A stretch of DNA of 64,000 nt from Kocuria coralli (GTDB lineage Bacteria > Actinomycetota > Actinomycetes > Actinomycetales > Micrococcaceae): contig NZ_ML708626.1 in NCBI RefSeq assembly GCF_008831305.1, positions 1 through 64,000 on the forward strand, written 5' to 3'. Below, in pieces: positions 18,907 through 27,331 of the stretch. The position numbers and the translations under genes are program-made. Every line of letters starts with the position of its first letter. The stretch's first letter is position 1. Below the pieces are notes generated by a model, which saw nothing but the letters and a program-made list of their open reading frames with translations, had not been told where the DNA came from and made no database searches.

Positions 18907-19192
18907 CTCCGGCGGGGAGGCGGAGGATGCGGCACCCACGACCCGCGGTGCGGGCAGGCGCGGGGGCAGGCCCGAGGCGACGGGCCGGGGCCGCAGCAAG
19001 GGCCTGCGCTCCCGCGGCACCGACGGCGCTGCGGCGGAGACCGCCGCACCCGACTCCGCCACGTCGCGCGCTCCCTCCCGCCGGAGGACGGGCGCCCCGT
19101 CCAAGGCCGAGGCCGAACGGGACATCTACGAGCGACGGGACGAGGCCGCGTCGATCTTCGGCTACCTGTGGCGCCGGCCTCAGGACGACTGA
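18902..19192 (+). other. Out-of-frame C-terminal continuation of the preceding gene
   Basis: A 96-codon stretch without start codon support, reading Gly/Ser/Arg/Ala-rich sequence and then an ordered-looking end (AERDIYERRDEAASIFGYLW). Nearly all third positions are G or C. It is best explained as the displaced end of the gene at 17827. Confidence 0.55.
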
Positions 19193-19236
19193 CCGCCGCC
19201 CGCCCCACCGTGGCCCGTCTCAGGGCGCGGCAGCGG

Positions 19237-19656
19237 TCAGTGGCCCCGAAGCTCGTCGAGCTTGCGCCGGTCCTTCTTCGTGGGTCTGCCGGCACCGGGA
19301 TCGCGACGCGGGACCGCCGCCCGGATCTGCGGGGGCGGCGGCGCGGAGAGGTCCTCGTAGCACTCCCGGGCGACCGGGGCCCCGACGCGCTTGAGGATGA
19401 GCTTCCGGACGTCGAGGACCTGCTGCCACCCCGGACGGCGGACGACGACGCGGTCCCCCACCCGTACCGCCTGGGAGGCCTTCACGGGGGCGTCGTTGAG
19501 CCGCACGTGACCCGCGCGGCAGGCCGTGGTGGCAGCGGCGCGGGTCTTGAAGATCCGGACGGACCACAGCCAGACGTCCAGGCGGACGCTGGAGGGACCG
19601 GAGTCCTGGGCACCTGTGACAGGGCTCGAGCTGTGCGGTGAGGCCATGTCCGTCAT
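19237..19656 (-). CDS. S4-domain RNA-binding protein (Hsp15/HslR type)
   Basis: A 139-residue protein with an S4 RNA-binding domain at about residues 24-85 (RLDVWLWSVRIFKTRAAATTAC then GHVRLNDAPVKASQAVRVGD). This matches Hsp15, which in E. coli binds stalled 50S subunits carrying nascent chains. The C-terminal half is basic (RRDPGAGRPTKKDRRKLDELRG). The ATG at 19656 has GGGGAG three bases upstream. It is convergent with the preceding membrane protein gene. Confidence 0.88.
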   Translation of the reverse strand: MTDMASPHSSSPVTGAQDSGPSSVRLDVWLWSVRIFKTRAAATTACRAGHVRLNDAPVKASQAVRVGDRVVVRRPGWQQVLDVRKLILKRVGAPVARECYEDLSAPPPPQIRAAVPRRDPGAGRPTKKDRRKLDELRGH

Positions 19657-19757
19657 GGTCTCCCCGGCCGGGCCTCAGGGCAAATAACCGTGTCACCGGG
19701 ACGTGCCACGAAGCCTCCACCCCGGCCGAAAAAAATCTCGGAGAATGCGCAGTGGTC

Positions 19758-19786
19758 TTGATCACCCGGAGACCTGGACGTAAATT
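19758..19786 (+). promoter_or_regulatory. Strong sigma-70 type promoter of the candidate RNA gene
   Basis: TTGATC (19758-19763) and TAAATT (19781-19786) are separated by exactly 17 bases, one of the best consensus matches seen in the window. The predicted start is near 19793, in a distinctly AT-richer stretch. Confidence 0.65.
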
Positions 19787-19792
19787 ACCCGT

Positions 19793-20076
19793 AGAAGTTG
19801 TCGAGCGAGAGGAGTTCGAATGGAGATGCGGACACTGAGCGAGACCGAAACGGGCAAGGCTGCAGAAGCCGTTTGCTAATAGGCCGGAGCAGTACGCGAC
19901 CGTCGCCAGGATGACGAATTGAACCCGTTGGAACCGAACGGGACATCAAAAGGCCGACGACGCAGTCAGCGACGCAGGCATAAACCATCGAGATCAAAGC
20001 ACGGTGGCAATGCCGAACCCGCAGTAGGATCAACACAACAGGAACCCCGTAGCGATCGCGACGCTGCGGGGTTTTC
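19793..20076 (+). ncRNA. Candidate non-coding RNA of about 285 nt
   Basis: The segment begins at a strong promoter, ends in a good intrinsic terminator (20043-20076) and has no convincing long ORF. It is purine-rich and lower in GC than its neighbours. Its length and promoter-to-terminator structure recall Ms1/6S-type RNAs of actinobacteria; the assignment to that family is a guess. It does not show the conserved motifs of tmRNA, RNase P RNA or SRP RNA. One 19-codon frame (19820-19879, start MEMRTLSETETG) has AGGAG five bases upstream and could be a small peptide on a dual-function RNA. Confidence 0.55.
20043..20076 (+). terminator. Intrinsic terminator of the candidate RNA
   Basis: AACCCCGTAGCG pairs with CGCTGCGGGGTT (one wobble) around a 7-base loop and is followed by a TTTT run. 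It ends 35 bases before the start of the next gene, which would therefore need its own promoter or read-through. Confidence 0.75.
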
Positions 20077-20110
20077 CCGTGCCGACCATCAGACCCATGA
20101 GGACGTCATC

Positions 20111-21052
20111 ATGCAACGCACGCTTTTCGGTTTGGACATCGGTGGTACCTCGACCCTCGGCATACGGGCCGAGACGCAGTCCGGTTCCGCCCGGGATCCT
20201 GGAGACCCCGGCACGTGGGAGGTCCTCGGCACGGCGAAAGGGGGTAGCGCCAACCCCCAGAACGTGCCCCTGGAGGCCGCGCGCGAGGAGATCCGGCGCA
20301 CGCTGGCCCAGCTGGGCATCGACGAGGCGGTGGACCCGGAACAGGTCAGCGTGATCGCCGGCTCCGGTGGCGTCGACACCCCGGCCGACGAGCGGCGACT
20401 GCGGGAGATGATCGCAGCCGCCGCACCGGGGATCGGCCCCGGGCAAGTCACGGTGGTCCACGACAGCAGGCTGATCCTGGCCGCCGGAGGCCTGGACACG
20501 GGCATCTCGGTGATCGCCGGCACCGGCTCCGTGGCCTGGGGGCGGACCGCGGACGGCACCGAGGCGCGAGCGGGCGGCTGGGGCCACCTCCTGGGCGACG
20601 AGGGAAGCAGCTGGTGGGTGGCCCGCGAGGCCGTGCGACGGGCCCTGCACCGCGCCGATTCAGGCGTGCCGGCCGATGACCTGGACCGCGCCGTCGTCCG
20701 GGCCCGGCAGCTCGAGGACCGGACAGCGCTCATCTCCGACTTCCATCCGGATCCGGACCGCACGGAGTGGGCGGAGCTGGCGACCGTCGTCGATCGCTGC
20801 GCCGAGTCCGGCGACGTGGATGCACGCGCGCTTCTTGGGCGGGCCGCCTCGGAACTGGTCGACCTGGCCGGGGCCGTCGCCGAACGGCTCGCGGTGACCG
20901 GGCCGGTGGTGATCGGCGGCGGTCTGGCGGGACATTCGCGCTGCGTCCAGAACGCGTTCGTCTCGCTGGCCGCCGACCGCGGCCTGACGGATATCCGCCT
21001 GCTCGACGTGGAACCCGTGATGGGCGCCCTGCACCTGGCCGGCTCTCGCTGA
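20111..21052 (+). CDS. BadF/BadG/BcrA-type ATPase, N-acetylglucosamine kinase-like
   Basis: A 313-residue cytoplasmic sugar kinase of the ASKHA fold, probably phosphorylating N-acetylglucosamine or a related amino sugar. The phosphate-1 motif is LFGLDIGGTST at the N-terminus. The phosphate-2 region reads VVHDSRLILAAGG, followed by VIAGTGSVAWGR and GWGHLLGDEGSSWWVAREA, and the adenosine region GPVVIGGGLAGH lies near the end. The ATG at 20111 has GAGGA at good distance; the open frame upstream runs through the RNA gene and terminator and is not used. It stands alone, without PTS or murQ-like neighbours. Confidence 0.85.
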   Translation: MQRTLFGLDIGGTSTLGIRAETQSGSARDPGDPGTWEVLGTAKGGSANPQNVPLEAAREEIRRTLAQLGIDEAVDPEQVSVIAGSGGVDTPADERRLREMIAAAAPGIGPGQVTVVHDSRLILAAGGLDTGISVIAGTGSVAWGRTADGTEARAGGWGHLLGDEGSSWWVAREAVRRALHRADSGVPADDLDRAVVRARQLEDRTALISDFHPDPDRTEWAELATVVDRCAESGDVDARALLGRAASELVDLAGAVAERLAVTGPVVIGGGLAGHSRCVQNAFVSLAADRGLTDIRLLDVEPVMGALHLAGSR

Positions 21053-21062
21053 GCCGGCCAGG
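21034..21062. terminator. Bidirectional terminator between convergent genes
   Basis: Perfect 11-bp arms (CCTGGCCGGCT / AGCCGGCCAGG) with a 7-base loop. The hairpin includes the stop codon of the kinase gene and ends four bases from the stop of the opposite gene. Confidence 0.65.
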
Positions 21063-21065
21063 CGG

Positions 21066-22490
21066 TCAGTTGTCGTTCATGATCTCGGCGACGGCGGCGT
21101 CACGGGCCATCTGCTCGGTGGTCTCCTCGAAACCCCATTTGCCGTCGGCCTCCACGGACACCAGCCACAGGCCCTCGCCGTACTCGGTGTAGAGCGCGGT
21201 GCGGCCGATCTCGTTGGCGGCCAGCTCCTGGTCGCCGTACGTCCCGTCCTCGTAGTCGGTGGCGGCGTAGACGATGAAGTTCGAGGTGCCGTTATGGCTC
21301 ATCTTGTACCAGGTCGAGCCGTCCTTGACGTCCACCAGGAAGGCAGCGTTCCCGTCGCCCTTGATGCTGCCGCCCTCGACCTTCTGCAAGGCATCGAGGC
21401 TGTAGACCTTGAGCTCGAACTCAGCGCCCTCGTCCTCGGAGCGGACCTTGGTGATCGGGTTGCCCCGGTCGAAGGAGTAGGTCGACTCCAGCTGCACGTT
21501 CGGCTCACCGCGAGTGGCCCCGCTGATGAAGGCGTCGCTGCCATCCGCGCGCTCCGCCTCGAACGACAGGAAGCCGTCTCCCGTGTTCTCGACCGAGATC
21601 AGCTGGGGCGCATCGTCGCCGTCGGGGCGGGGCAGCTCGAACTCGCCGTCCTCCTGGGTGAAGGTCTCCACGGGATCACCGAGGTCGCCGATCTCGGTGG
21701 CGCCCTCCGGGTCCACGTTGATCCGGGTCGCCTCCTCCGAGACGGAGGGGTCGTCGGAAGCGCCCTGGGTGGCCTCGGCGGTGGCCATCCCGCCCGGTGT
21801 GACCTCGTCCCCGCCGTCGGGGGTCTGCGCCTGGGTCTGGGACTGCGTCTCCTCCCCACCGGTGGTCTCGCTGTCCGAACCGCGGAACACCCCGGTCAGG
21901 GCCAGCACCAGGATCAGCATGACCACGACCAGCAGGATGATCACGGCGCCCAGGATCCACGGGAGCTTGGATCCACCGTTCTTGCCGTTCCCGGGGCCGC
22001 CGGGACTGCCGGGACCTCCCGGCCCACCCGGGCCGCCGGTGCTCGGCGGGAAACCGGAAGAGCCCGCCGCCTGGTACTGCGGGGCGCTGCCCTGCGGAGT
22101 GTGCTGGCCCGCCGCCCCGGCGGCGACGTGACCGGCGCCGGAGTCCCGCCGGGTGGTCTCAGAGCCGTGCACGGTGCTCTGCGCGGTCGGCTCCTCCGCG
22201 GCGGACTGGTGCTTGGGCATACGGCTCGTACCCGTCCCCGCTCCCTGGTCCCCGAAGGACGGAGCGGAGGGGGAGCCGTCGGCCGCGGCAGCGCCGGAGG
22301 CCGCCTCCGCGCCCTCCGTGGTGCTGGTCGCGGAACCCGCGGAGTCGGCGGGCGCCTGTTCGTCGTCGAGCCAGACCTGCCAGCCCTCCGGGGCTGGCCC
22401 CCAGGCCGGATCGGGCTGCCATCCCGGCGGCGGTTCCCACCCTTCCGGCGGCTTGGGCCAGTTAGGCGGGGGGTTGAAGGTGCGAGCCAT
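21066..22490 (-). CDS. Membrane-anchored protein with N-terminal PPxGW region and shared C-terminal domain
   Basis: The 474-residue protein starts with a Trp/Pro motif typical of actinobacterial envelope proteins (PPPNWPKPPEGWEPPPGW), then a long Gly/Ser/Ala/Pro-rich cytoplasmic linker. One membrane helix follows at about 177-203, then an acidic Thr/Gln/Glu extracellular stretch. The outer domain (about 285-474) contains VENTGDGFLSF, SHNGTSNFIVY and LVSVEADGKWGFEE. The same order of motifs occurs in the lipoprotein at 31.7 kb, so the two share an unnamed, probably beta-sandwich domain. The ATG has GAGGAG five bases upstream. Function unknown. Confidence 0.75.
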   Translation of the reverse strand: MARTFNPPPNWPKPPEGWEPPPGWQPDPAWGPAPEGWQVWLDDEQAPADSAGSATSTTEGAEAASGAAAADGSPSAPSFGDQGAGTGTSRMPKHQSAAEEPTAQSTVHGSETTRRDSGAGHVAAGAAGQHTPQGSAPQYQAAGSSGFPPSTGGPGGPGGPGSPGGPGNGKNGGSKLPWILGAVIILLVVVMLILVLALTGVFRGSDSETTGGEETQSQTQAQTPDGGDEVTPGGMATAEATQGASDDPSVSEEATRINVDPEGATEIGDLGDPVETFTQEDGEFELPRPDGDDAPQLISVENTGDGFLSFEAERADGSDAFISGATRGEPNVQLESTYSFDRGNPITKVRSEDEGAEFELKVYSLDALQKVEGGSIKGDGNAAFLVDVKDGSTWYKMSHNGTSNFIVYAATDYEDGTYGDQELAANEIGRTALYTEYGEGLWLVSVEADGKWGFEETTEQMARDAAVAEIMNDN

Positions 22491-22822
22491 GGGTACTCCT
22501 CATGACGTGGATCAGACGTACGGATCTGGTTCGGGGAGCCGGCGCCCTGAGGATGCATGGAGGGCGCGCTGACTGGAAACCAACGCCACGTAGCCCGGCG
22601 GACAGTATCGGTAACACTTCACTGTAATCGAGACCGGCAGCCAATTCGGGTTATCTCCATGACACTGCACATAGATGTGCGCGGCCGTCTTTTTCGCCGC
22701 TTTTCGCCCAGAGCGGGGATGGCTAGGGCCTCGGGAGAGGGCAGCGTAGGCTCGGATCAGGAACCACACTGGTGTTTTCCAGTTCGCTCGCCCGACCACA
22801 GAACCGAAAAAGGTGATTCCCA
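22491..22822. promoter_or_regulatory. Divergent promoter region without a gene
   Basis: These 332 bases separate two divergent envelope protein genes. The middle (about 22590-22690) is AT-richer and must hold the promoters, but no clear -35/-10 pair was identified. No small ORF with a good ribosome binding site was seen. Confidence 0.4.
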
Positions 22823-24031
22823 GTGGCCGACGTCAGCCCTTCGGCAGCCAACGACGCTCTCCGGCGGCCCTCCGCCTTCACGGGGGACCCAGCTGGCCTG
22901 CAGCGGAACCTCGCCTCCGCCGGGGCTGAGGCGCAGAGCACCCTGAGCGCAGTGGTCACGGGGCCGGGGAACACCGCGGCGGACCGGGTCGCCGCCGCCG
23001 TCATCCTGGCCGCCCGTTTCGACGACGCGTCCGGCCTGAATGCCATCGGCTCCGAGGAGACCGGGGACCCGGAGGTCCTGGGGCTCCGCTGGTCCGAGGA
23101 CCTTCGCGCGAAAGCCCGGACGGCCGTGGGGCAGTCGGTGATCGTGTCCCTCCTGACCTGGGCGTCGACCGCCACCCCCGCCGAGCCTCCCCTCGCTGCT
23201 GCCCGCGCGGCCGCCGAGCTGGGCGTCGACGACGACGGCGCCATCTTCCAGAAGGTCTCCCAGCGCGCCGTACAGCTCGCCCAGCAGCGGGGCACGAGCA
23301 GGGCGCGGAAGGACGAGCTGCGCCAGTTCACCGAGTCCCTGGGCCGCGCGGACCAGCGGGCCCGGCAGTCCAGGGCGACGTCGGCCCCCGGCGCGGCGGA
23401 GGCATCGTCCCCCGGAGCCGCGGAGGCGAGCACGCCCCTCTCCCCGAACACGCCACCGGACGCACACCCGGCAGACGGGCCCTCGCCCGAGGCATCGTCC
23501 GGTCCCGCACCGAGGGCGGGCCCGGACCCGGCGGAGGCGGAGCGGCCGCCGTCGTCGTCGTCCGGTGACGATCACCCCGAGCACGCCTCCGACGCCCAGC
23601 CCTCGCAGTGGTCGGCCCGCGACGACCACGCCCTGAACGATCTGCTGGGCCATGGGAGTCCCGGGAAGCCCGCCGCGAACCAGCCGCCGGAGCCCCGTGA
23701 CGATCCGGACCACGGGAAGCCGGTCGGCTTCGGCGACGCACCGGCGGGCGGCACGCCCGCAGCCGGGAACGACCAGGACGCCGGCGCATCCGGGCCACCG
23801 GACGAACCACGCTACGGAGACCGGTTCGAGGACAAGCAGTGGAGCGGGGACACCGACGAGACCCAGGATCCGCCCGGCCCCGGCCCGCGCCGCGCCTATG
23901 ACCCCCGCGCTCTCTTCGACGGCCCCATGTCCCCCACCCAGAAGGCCGACGAGAAGAACGTCCTGCGGAACTGGGCCATCACGGCGGCAGTCCTGGTGGG
24001 CATCCTGATCCTGGTGGGCCTGCTGATCTGA
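22823..24031 (+). CDS. Tail-anchored protein with long disordered region
   Basis: The family is not recognised. The 402-residue protein has a mainly alpha-helical N-terminal region (about 1-175, Ala-rich, with VAAAVILAARFDDASGL) resembling a helical bundle. About 190 residues of Pro/Ser/Asp-rich disorder follow, then a C-terminal membrane helix (AITAAVLVGILILVGLLI) with essentially nothing after it. This tail-anchored layout places the protein in the cytoplasm, held to the membrane. The GTG start has AAAAGGTGA upstream. It is divergent from the PPxGW protein. Confidence 0.65.
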   Translation: MADVSPSAANDALRRPSAFTGDPAGLQRNLASAGAEAQSTLSAVVTGPGNTAADRVAAAVILAARFDDASGLNAIGSEETGDPEVLGLRWSEDLRAKARTAVGQSVIVSLLTWASTATPAEPPLAAARAAAELGVDDDGAIFQKVSQRAVQLAQQRGTSRARKDELRQFTESLGRADQRARQSRATSAPGAAEASSPGAAEASTPLSPNTPPDAHPADGPSPEASSGPAPRAGPDPAEAERPPSSSSGDDHPEHASDAQPSQWSARDDHALNDLLGHGSPGKPAANQPPEPRDDPDHGKPVGFGDAPAGGTPAAGNDQDAGASGPPDEPRYGDRFEDKQWSGDTDETQDPPGPGPRRAYDPRALFDGPMSPTQKADEKNVLRNWAITAAVLVGILILVGLLI

Positions 24032-24070
24032 TCTGAGGCGGCTCCGGCCTCCGCTCCGTGCCGCGCAGTA

Positions 24071-24086
24071 TGTGAGTTGCCTCACA
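24071..24086. promoter_or_regulatory. Candidate TetR operator
   Basis: A perfect inverted repeat TGTGAG-TTGC-CTCACA ends 17 bases before the tetR-family start codon. Position and symmetry fit autoregulation by the product of the following gene. Confidence 0.5.
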
Positions 24087-24103
24087 CTGGGTATCTTGGT
24101 GCC

Positions 24104-24745
24104 ATGATTGGCCACACCACTGCCGTGTCAGGACCCCTGTCTCGCGCCGAGGAGACACGTCAGCGCTTCGTCGAAGCCGCCGTCGCGCTGTTCCGAGAAC
24201 ACGGATACAGCGCCACGTCCATGTCCCAGGTGGCGGCCGCGGCCGGTTCGAGCCGGGCCAACCTCTACCTGTACTTCCATTCGAAATCCGAGATCGTGCT
24301 GGAGTGGATGCTGACCCTGCGCCCCGAACTGGAGCGGATCTACCTGCAGCTCGACCAGCTGGCCGACCATTCGCCGGACTCCTGCCGGAACTGGCTGACC
24401 CGGGTGGTGGCGTTGTGGCGGGCCCATCCGGCGGAGCTCGACGCCATGGAGCAGGCCACCAGCGAGGACAGCGATGTCCATCGCAGCCGCCTGCAGATGT
24501 GCCGGAGGACCGCGGCGGAGTTCCCGGCCCTGCGCCGCGCCCCCGACGGCTCCGAGTACGCTTCCGGGACGCTCAAGGCCCGGCAGGCCCACATGCTCTG
24601 CCTGATGCTCGGGACCGAGCGCTGCCTCTCGTCGCTGGTCCTGCACGAGGCCGTCCCGGAGGAGGAGTACTTCCTCGACGCCCTGGCCAGCCAGTGGTCG
24701 GCGCTGCTGCAGCCGCAGGTCGAGACCTCCGGCAGCAAGATCTGA
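24104..24745 (+). CDS. TetR family transcriptional regulator
   Basis: A 213-residue repressor with the TetR helix-turn-helix at about residues 18-65 (RQRFVEAAVALFREHGYSAT, then SSRANLYLYFHSKSEIV) and an alpha-helical ligand domain of unknown specificity. The ATG at 24104 is used; an in-frame TTG nine codons upstream lies inside the inverted repeat. It is convergent with, and four bases from, the Mo-cofactor nucleotidyltransferase gene, so it may control the purine-oxidation cluster, although that is inference from position only. Confidence 0.88.
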   Translation: MIGHTTAVSGPLSRAEETRQRFVEAAVALFREHGYSATSMSQVAAAAGSSRANLYLYFHSKSEIVLEWMLTLRPELERIYLQLDQLADHSPDSCRNWLTRVVALWRAHPAELDAMEQATSEDSDVHRSRLQMCRRTAAEFPALRRAPDGSEYASGTLKARQAHMLCLMLGTERCLSSLVLHEAVPEEEYFLDALASQWSALLQPQVETSGSKI

Positions 24746-24748
24746 CCC

Positions 24749-25423
24749 TCAGGGACACCGGTGGTCGCGGACCCTGGCCTTCCACCGGTCCAGGTCCTCC
24801 GGGAGATCGAGGTCCGAGCCGTCGTCGAGGTCGGAGCAGTCCACCAGGTCCACGAGACCCGGATGAGAGCGCAGCCATGAGCGGGCCCCCGCATCTCCGC
24901 GCGCCAGGGACGCAGCTTCTTCCAGGAGTCCGCCGGGGAAGACCACGGGGTGACGGGGGCCGCCTCCGTAGTCCGCAGCGACCACCCTGCCCGGTACACG
25001 GGCTGCGAGGATACGCTCCACGATCTCCCCGCTCAGGCCCGGCTGGTCGACGACGGCGACCAGCACCGCCCGATCTCCTCCCGTCCCGGCCGCCAGGGCC
25101 CGCACCCCAGCCCTGAGCGAGCTCGCCATCCCGCTGCGCCAGAGGGGGTTCTCCACCGCGGTGACCCCTGACGGGTGCACGCGGTTCAGGAACGTTCGCA
25201 CGTCCGCAGCGCCCGCGCCGGTCACGACGACGACGTCCCGGCATGCCTCCGCCAGGACGGCCACGGTGTGCCCGAGCAGCGTGCGCCCGCCGGGTGCGAT
25301 GCGCAGCAGCGCTTTCGGCCCGAGGCCCAGGCGCTCTCCGGACCCGGCGGCGAGCACCAGCCCGCGGAGTTCGCAGGCCGCAGGCTTCCCCCTGGACGTT
25401 CCCTCTTGCGGAGGGTCAGACAT
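24749..25423 (-). CDS. MocA-like molybdenum cofactor nucleotidyltransferase
   Basis: A 224-residue NTP transferase of the MobA/MocA fold, expected to convert Mo-molybdopterin to the dinucleotide form needed by xanthine-dehydrogenase-type enzymes. Motifs are GLVLAAGSGERLG with the downstream Lys in LGPKALL, and AVVDQPGLSGE for the metal-binding acidic position, followed by PRHPVVFPGG. The ATG overlaps the end of the deaminase gene by eight bases, so the two are co-translated. It fits the adjacent molybdenum hydroxylase genes. A nucleotidyltransferase acting on another cofactor is the alternative. Confidence 0.85.
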   Translation of the reverse strand: MSDPPQEGTSRGKPAACELRGLVLAAGSGERLGLGPKALLRIAPGGRTLLGHTVAVLAEACRDVVVVTGAGAADVRTFLNRVHPSGVTAVENPLWRSGMASSLRAGVRALAAGTGGDRAVLVAVVDQPGLSGEIVERILAARVPGRVVAADYGGGPRHPVVFPGGLLEEAASLARGDAGARSWLRSHPGLVDLVDCSDLDDGSDLDLPEDLDRWKARVRDHRCP

Positions 25424-26045
25424 TCGTCCCGGTGCCGCGGGCGTTGTAGACCACCACCTCGCCCGCCTCCTTGGCGGCCCTGTAGTCCTCGAAGACCGCG
25501 AGCGCCGAGAGCCGGTCCACCTCGGGCACCACCTCGATGCCCCTCTCCTCGAACTTCCCGATCCAGTCCTCCGGCATCGGCCCCTCGTCGAAGCCCGTCA
25601 GCTCCTCGACCTCGTCACCGTGGCCGGCCAGCACCAGGCGGGTGATCCCCGACCACATCGCCGCCCCGTAGCACTGGACGCACGTGCGCCAGTTGACCAC
25701 CAGCTCGGTCGGCTCGCTCCCGGCTGCTCCCAGGTCCCACTGGCCGCGTTCGACCTGGGCCAGGGACAGCGCCACGACCTCCGCGTGAGCGACCGACAGC
25801 CCGGAGGCCAGTACCCGGTTCACGCCGGCGGCCACGACCTGTCCCGTCTCGCGGCCGACCACCAGGGCGGCGAAGGGGCCCCCGCCGCCGTCGCGCCAGT
25901 TCAGCTCCGCGAGCCGGTTGACCAGTTGGACCTTCTGCGCGTCGGAGGTCAGCCGCGCCGGGAAGGCCCGGAGCTCTTCCCCGACCCAGCCGGGAACGGA
26001 GCAGCCGAAGGATGCGATGGGAGCCGGTTCGGAGGATGCGTTCAT
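25416..26045 (-). CDS. Guanine-deaminase-like nucleoside/nucleobase deaminase
   Basis: A 209-residue member of the cytidine/deoxycytidylate deaminase superfamily. The zinc site is given by SVAHAEVVAL (His ligand and proton-shuttle Glu) and the CVQC pair in RTCVQCYGAAMW; the usual Pro before the first Cys is replaced by Thr. It is longer than tRNA adenosine deaminases and closer to GuaD-type enzymes, which yield xanthine for oxidation by xanthine dehydrogenase. That fits its divergent position to the Mo-hydroxylase operon. The ATG at 26045 is chosen; the upstream extension looks non-coding. Confidence 0.75.
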   Translation of the reverse strand: MNASSEPAPIASFGCSVPGWVGEELRAFPARLTSDAQKVQLVNRLAELNWRDGGGGPFAALVVGRETGQVVAAGVNRVLASGLSVAHAEVVALSLAQVERGQWDLGAAGSEPTELVVNWRTCVQCYGAAMWSGITRLVLAGHGDEVEELTGFDEGPMPEDWIGKFEERGIEVVPEVDRLSALAVFEDYRAAKEAGEVVVYNARGTGTNV

Positions 26046-26083
26046 GGCCCCATCACACACGGCCGGTATGACGAACGTGTTGC

Positions 26084-26108
26084 GCCCGGGTACCGGAACC
26101 ACCCGGGC
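26084..26108. promoter_or_regulatory. Inverted repeat in the divergent purine-cluster promoter region
   Basis: GCCCGGGT and ACCCGGGC form a perfect 8-base dyad with a 9-base spacer between the deaminase (minus) and xdhC (plus). One regulator could control both operons from here. A possible -10 (TAGTCT, about 26160) follows on the plus strand. Confidence 0.4.
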
Positions 26109-26230
26109 CCGGCTTCACAGAGGGGAAACGCGGAGCAATCGTCGTGAAACCTCGTCTCCCTAGTCTCGCGCCATCAGCATCCGCACGGCGGCTGCACCCG
26201 CCTGCACCCGCCTACACCCAGGGAGGGATC

Positions 26231-27331
26231 ATGCTCGAGATTCTGAGGGCATGCCTGGAGTCCCGGAGTTCCCGGCTGGGCATCGCCACCATCGTGGACG
26301 TGTCGGGGTCGGCTCCCTCCGGCGCCGGGACGTCGATGGCCCTGACGGAGGAGGAGGCCGTGATCGGGTCGCTCTCCAGCGGGTGCGTCGACTCGGAGGT
26401 GCTGGAGGCCTGCCGCGCCGCCCTGGAGGACGGGAGGTCCTCGATCCACGTGTTCGGCTACGCCCCGGAGGACCCGTTCGGGATCGGCCTGGCCTGCGGT
26501 GGCACCATCACGGTCGTCGTCGCCCCGGCGGACCGGGTCACGCTCCTGGGGCTGTGTCCCGCTGCCTCCGGCCACGGGATCGCCCGCCTGGCCTGGAGCG
26601 GCGGGGAGGGAACCAGCGAGGAGGAGGCCGCGGATCCCGTGGCCAGGTGGCGCTGGAGCGACGCCGGGGCCGGCGAGAGCCGGGACGACCTGGGACGCCC
26701 CCTCCCCGCGCTGCACGCGCACTACGAGTCGCTGTCCCCCGCCCCGCGAGCGCTGCTCTACGGCGTCAATGCCTTCAGCGCCGCCGTCGCCCGGCAACTG
26801 CTCGTCCTGGGGTACTCGGTGGAGCTCTGCGATCCCCGGCGGGCTTTCACCGACCCCGCCCGGTTCCCCGGCTGCCAGGTGGAGGTGGAGTCCCCCATCG
26901 CGCATATGACCGCCCGGGCTGGGGAGCTCACCGCCTCCGACGTCGTCCTGATGCTGGCCCACGACACCCGCTTCGACGCCCCCGTCCTCGATCTGGCGCT
27001 GAGCTCCCGGGCCGGGTACGTCGGTGCGCTGGGTTCCCGCGCCACGGACGCCGCTCGGCGCGCGTCGCTGCGGGCGCTGGGGCACGCCCGCAGCCTGGCC
27101 GCGCTGCACTCGCCCGTCGGACTGGACCTGGGCGCGCGCACCCCGCCGGAGATAGCCGTGGCCATCGCCGCGGAGATCGTCGCCCGCCGCCACGGCCGCG
27201 AGGGTTCCGTGTCACCGCTGCACACGACCACCGGGGCGGTCCATGCCCGCCGTGCCGGTGCGGCGGCGGAAACGCTCGCCGGATCCGTGCAGGCCGGCGA
27301 GCACCCGGAGGTGGCCGGGTCATGGACATGA
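26231..27331 (+). CDS. xdhC: XdhC/CoxI family molybdenum-enzyme maturation protein
   Basis: A 366-residue protein of the XdhC/CoxI family, which binds Mo cofactor and helps insert the sulfurated cofactor into xanthine dehydrogenase. It has the N-terminal XdhC region (IATIVDVSGSAPSGAGTSMAL, then GSLSSGCVDSEV and GLACGGTITVVV) and a C-terminal Rossmann-type domain (LYGVNAFSAAVARQLLVLGY, then YVGALGSRATDAARR). The ATG has GGGAGGG four bases upstream. The FAD subunit start lies inside its last codons, showing translational coupling. Confidence 0.9.
   Translation: MLEILRACLESRSSRLGIATIVDVSGSAPSGAGTSMALTEEEAVIGSLSSGCVDSEVLEACRAALEDGRSSIHVFGYAPEDPFGIGLACGGTITVVVAPADRVTLLGLCPAASGHGIARLAWSGGEGTSEEEAADPVARWRWSDAGAGESRDDLGRPLPALHAHYESLSPAPRALLYGVNAFSAAVARQLLVLGYSVELCDPRRAFTDPARFPGCQVEVESPIAHMTARAGELTASDVVLMLAHDTRFDAPVLDLALSSRAGYVGALGSRATDAARRASLRALGHARSLAALHSPVGLDLGARTPPEIAVAIAAEIVARRHGREGSVSPLHTTTGAVHARRAGAAAETLAGSVQAGEHPEVAGSWT

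Noticed and set aside
19793-20076. tmRNA, RNase P RNA or SRP RNA at this place
   Set aside because: The conserved motifs of these RNAs (tag frame, CR-I/CR-V region, GGAAGGAAGCAGCC-type loop) were looked for and not found.
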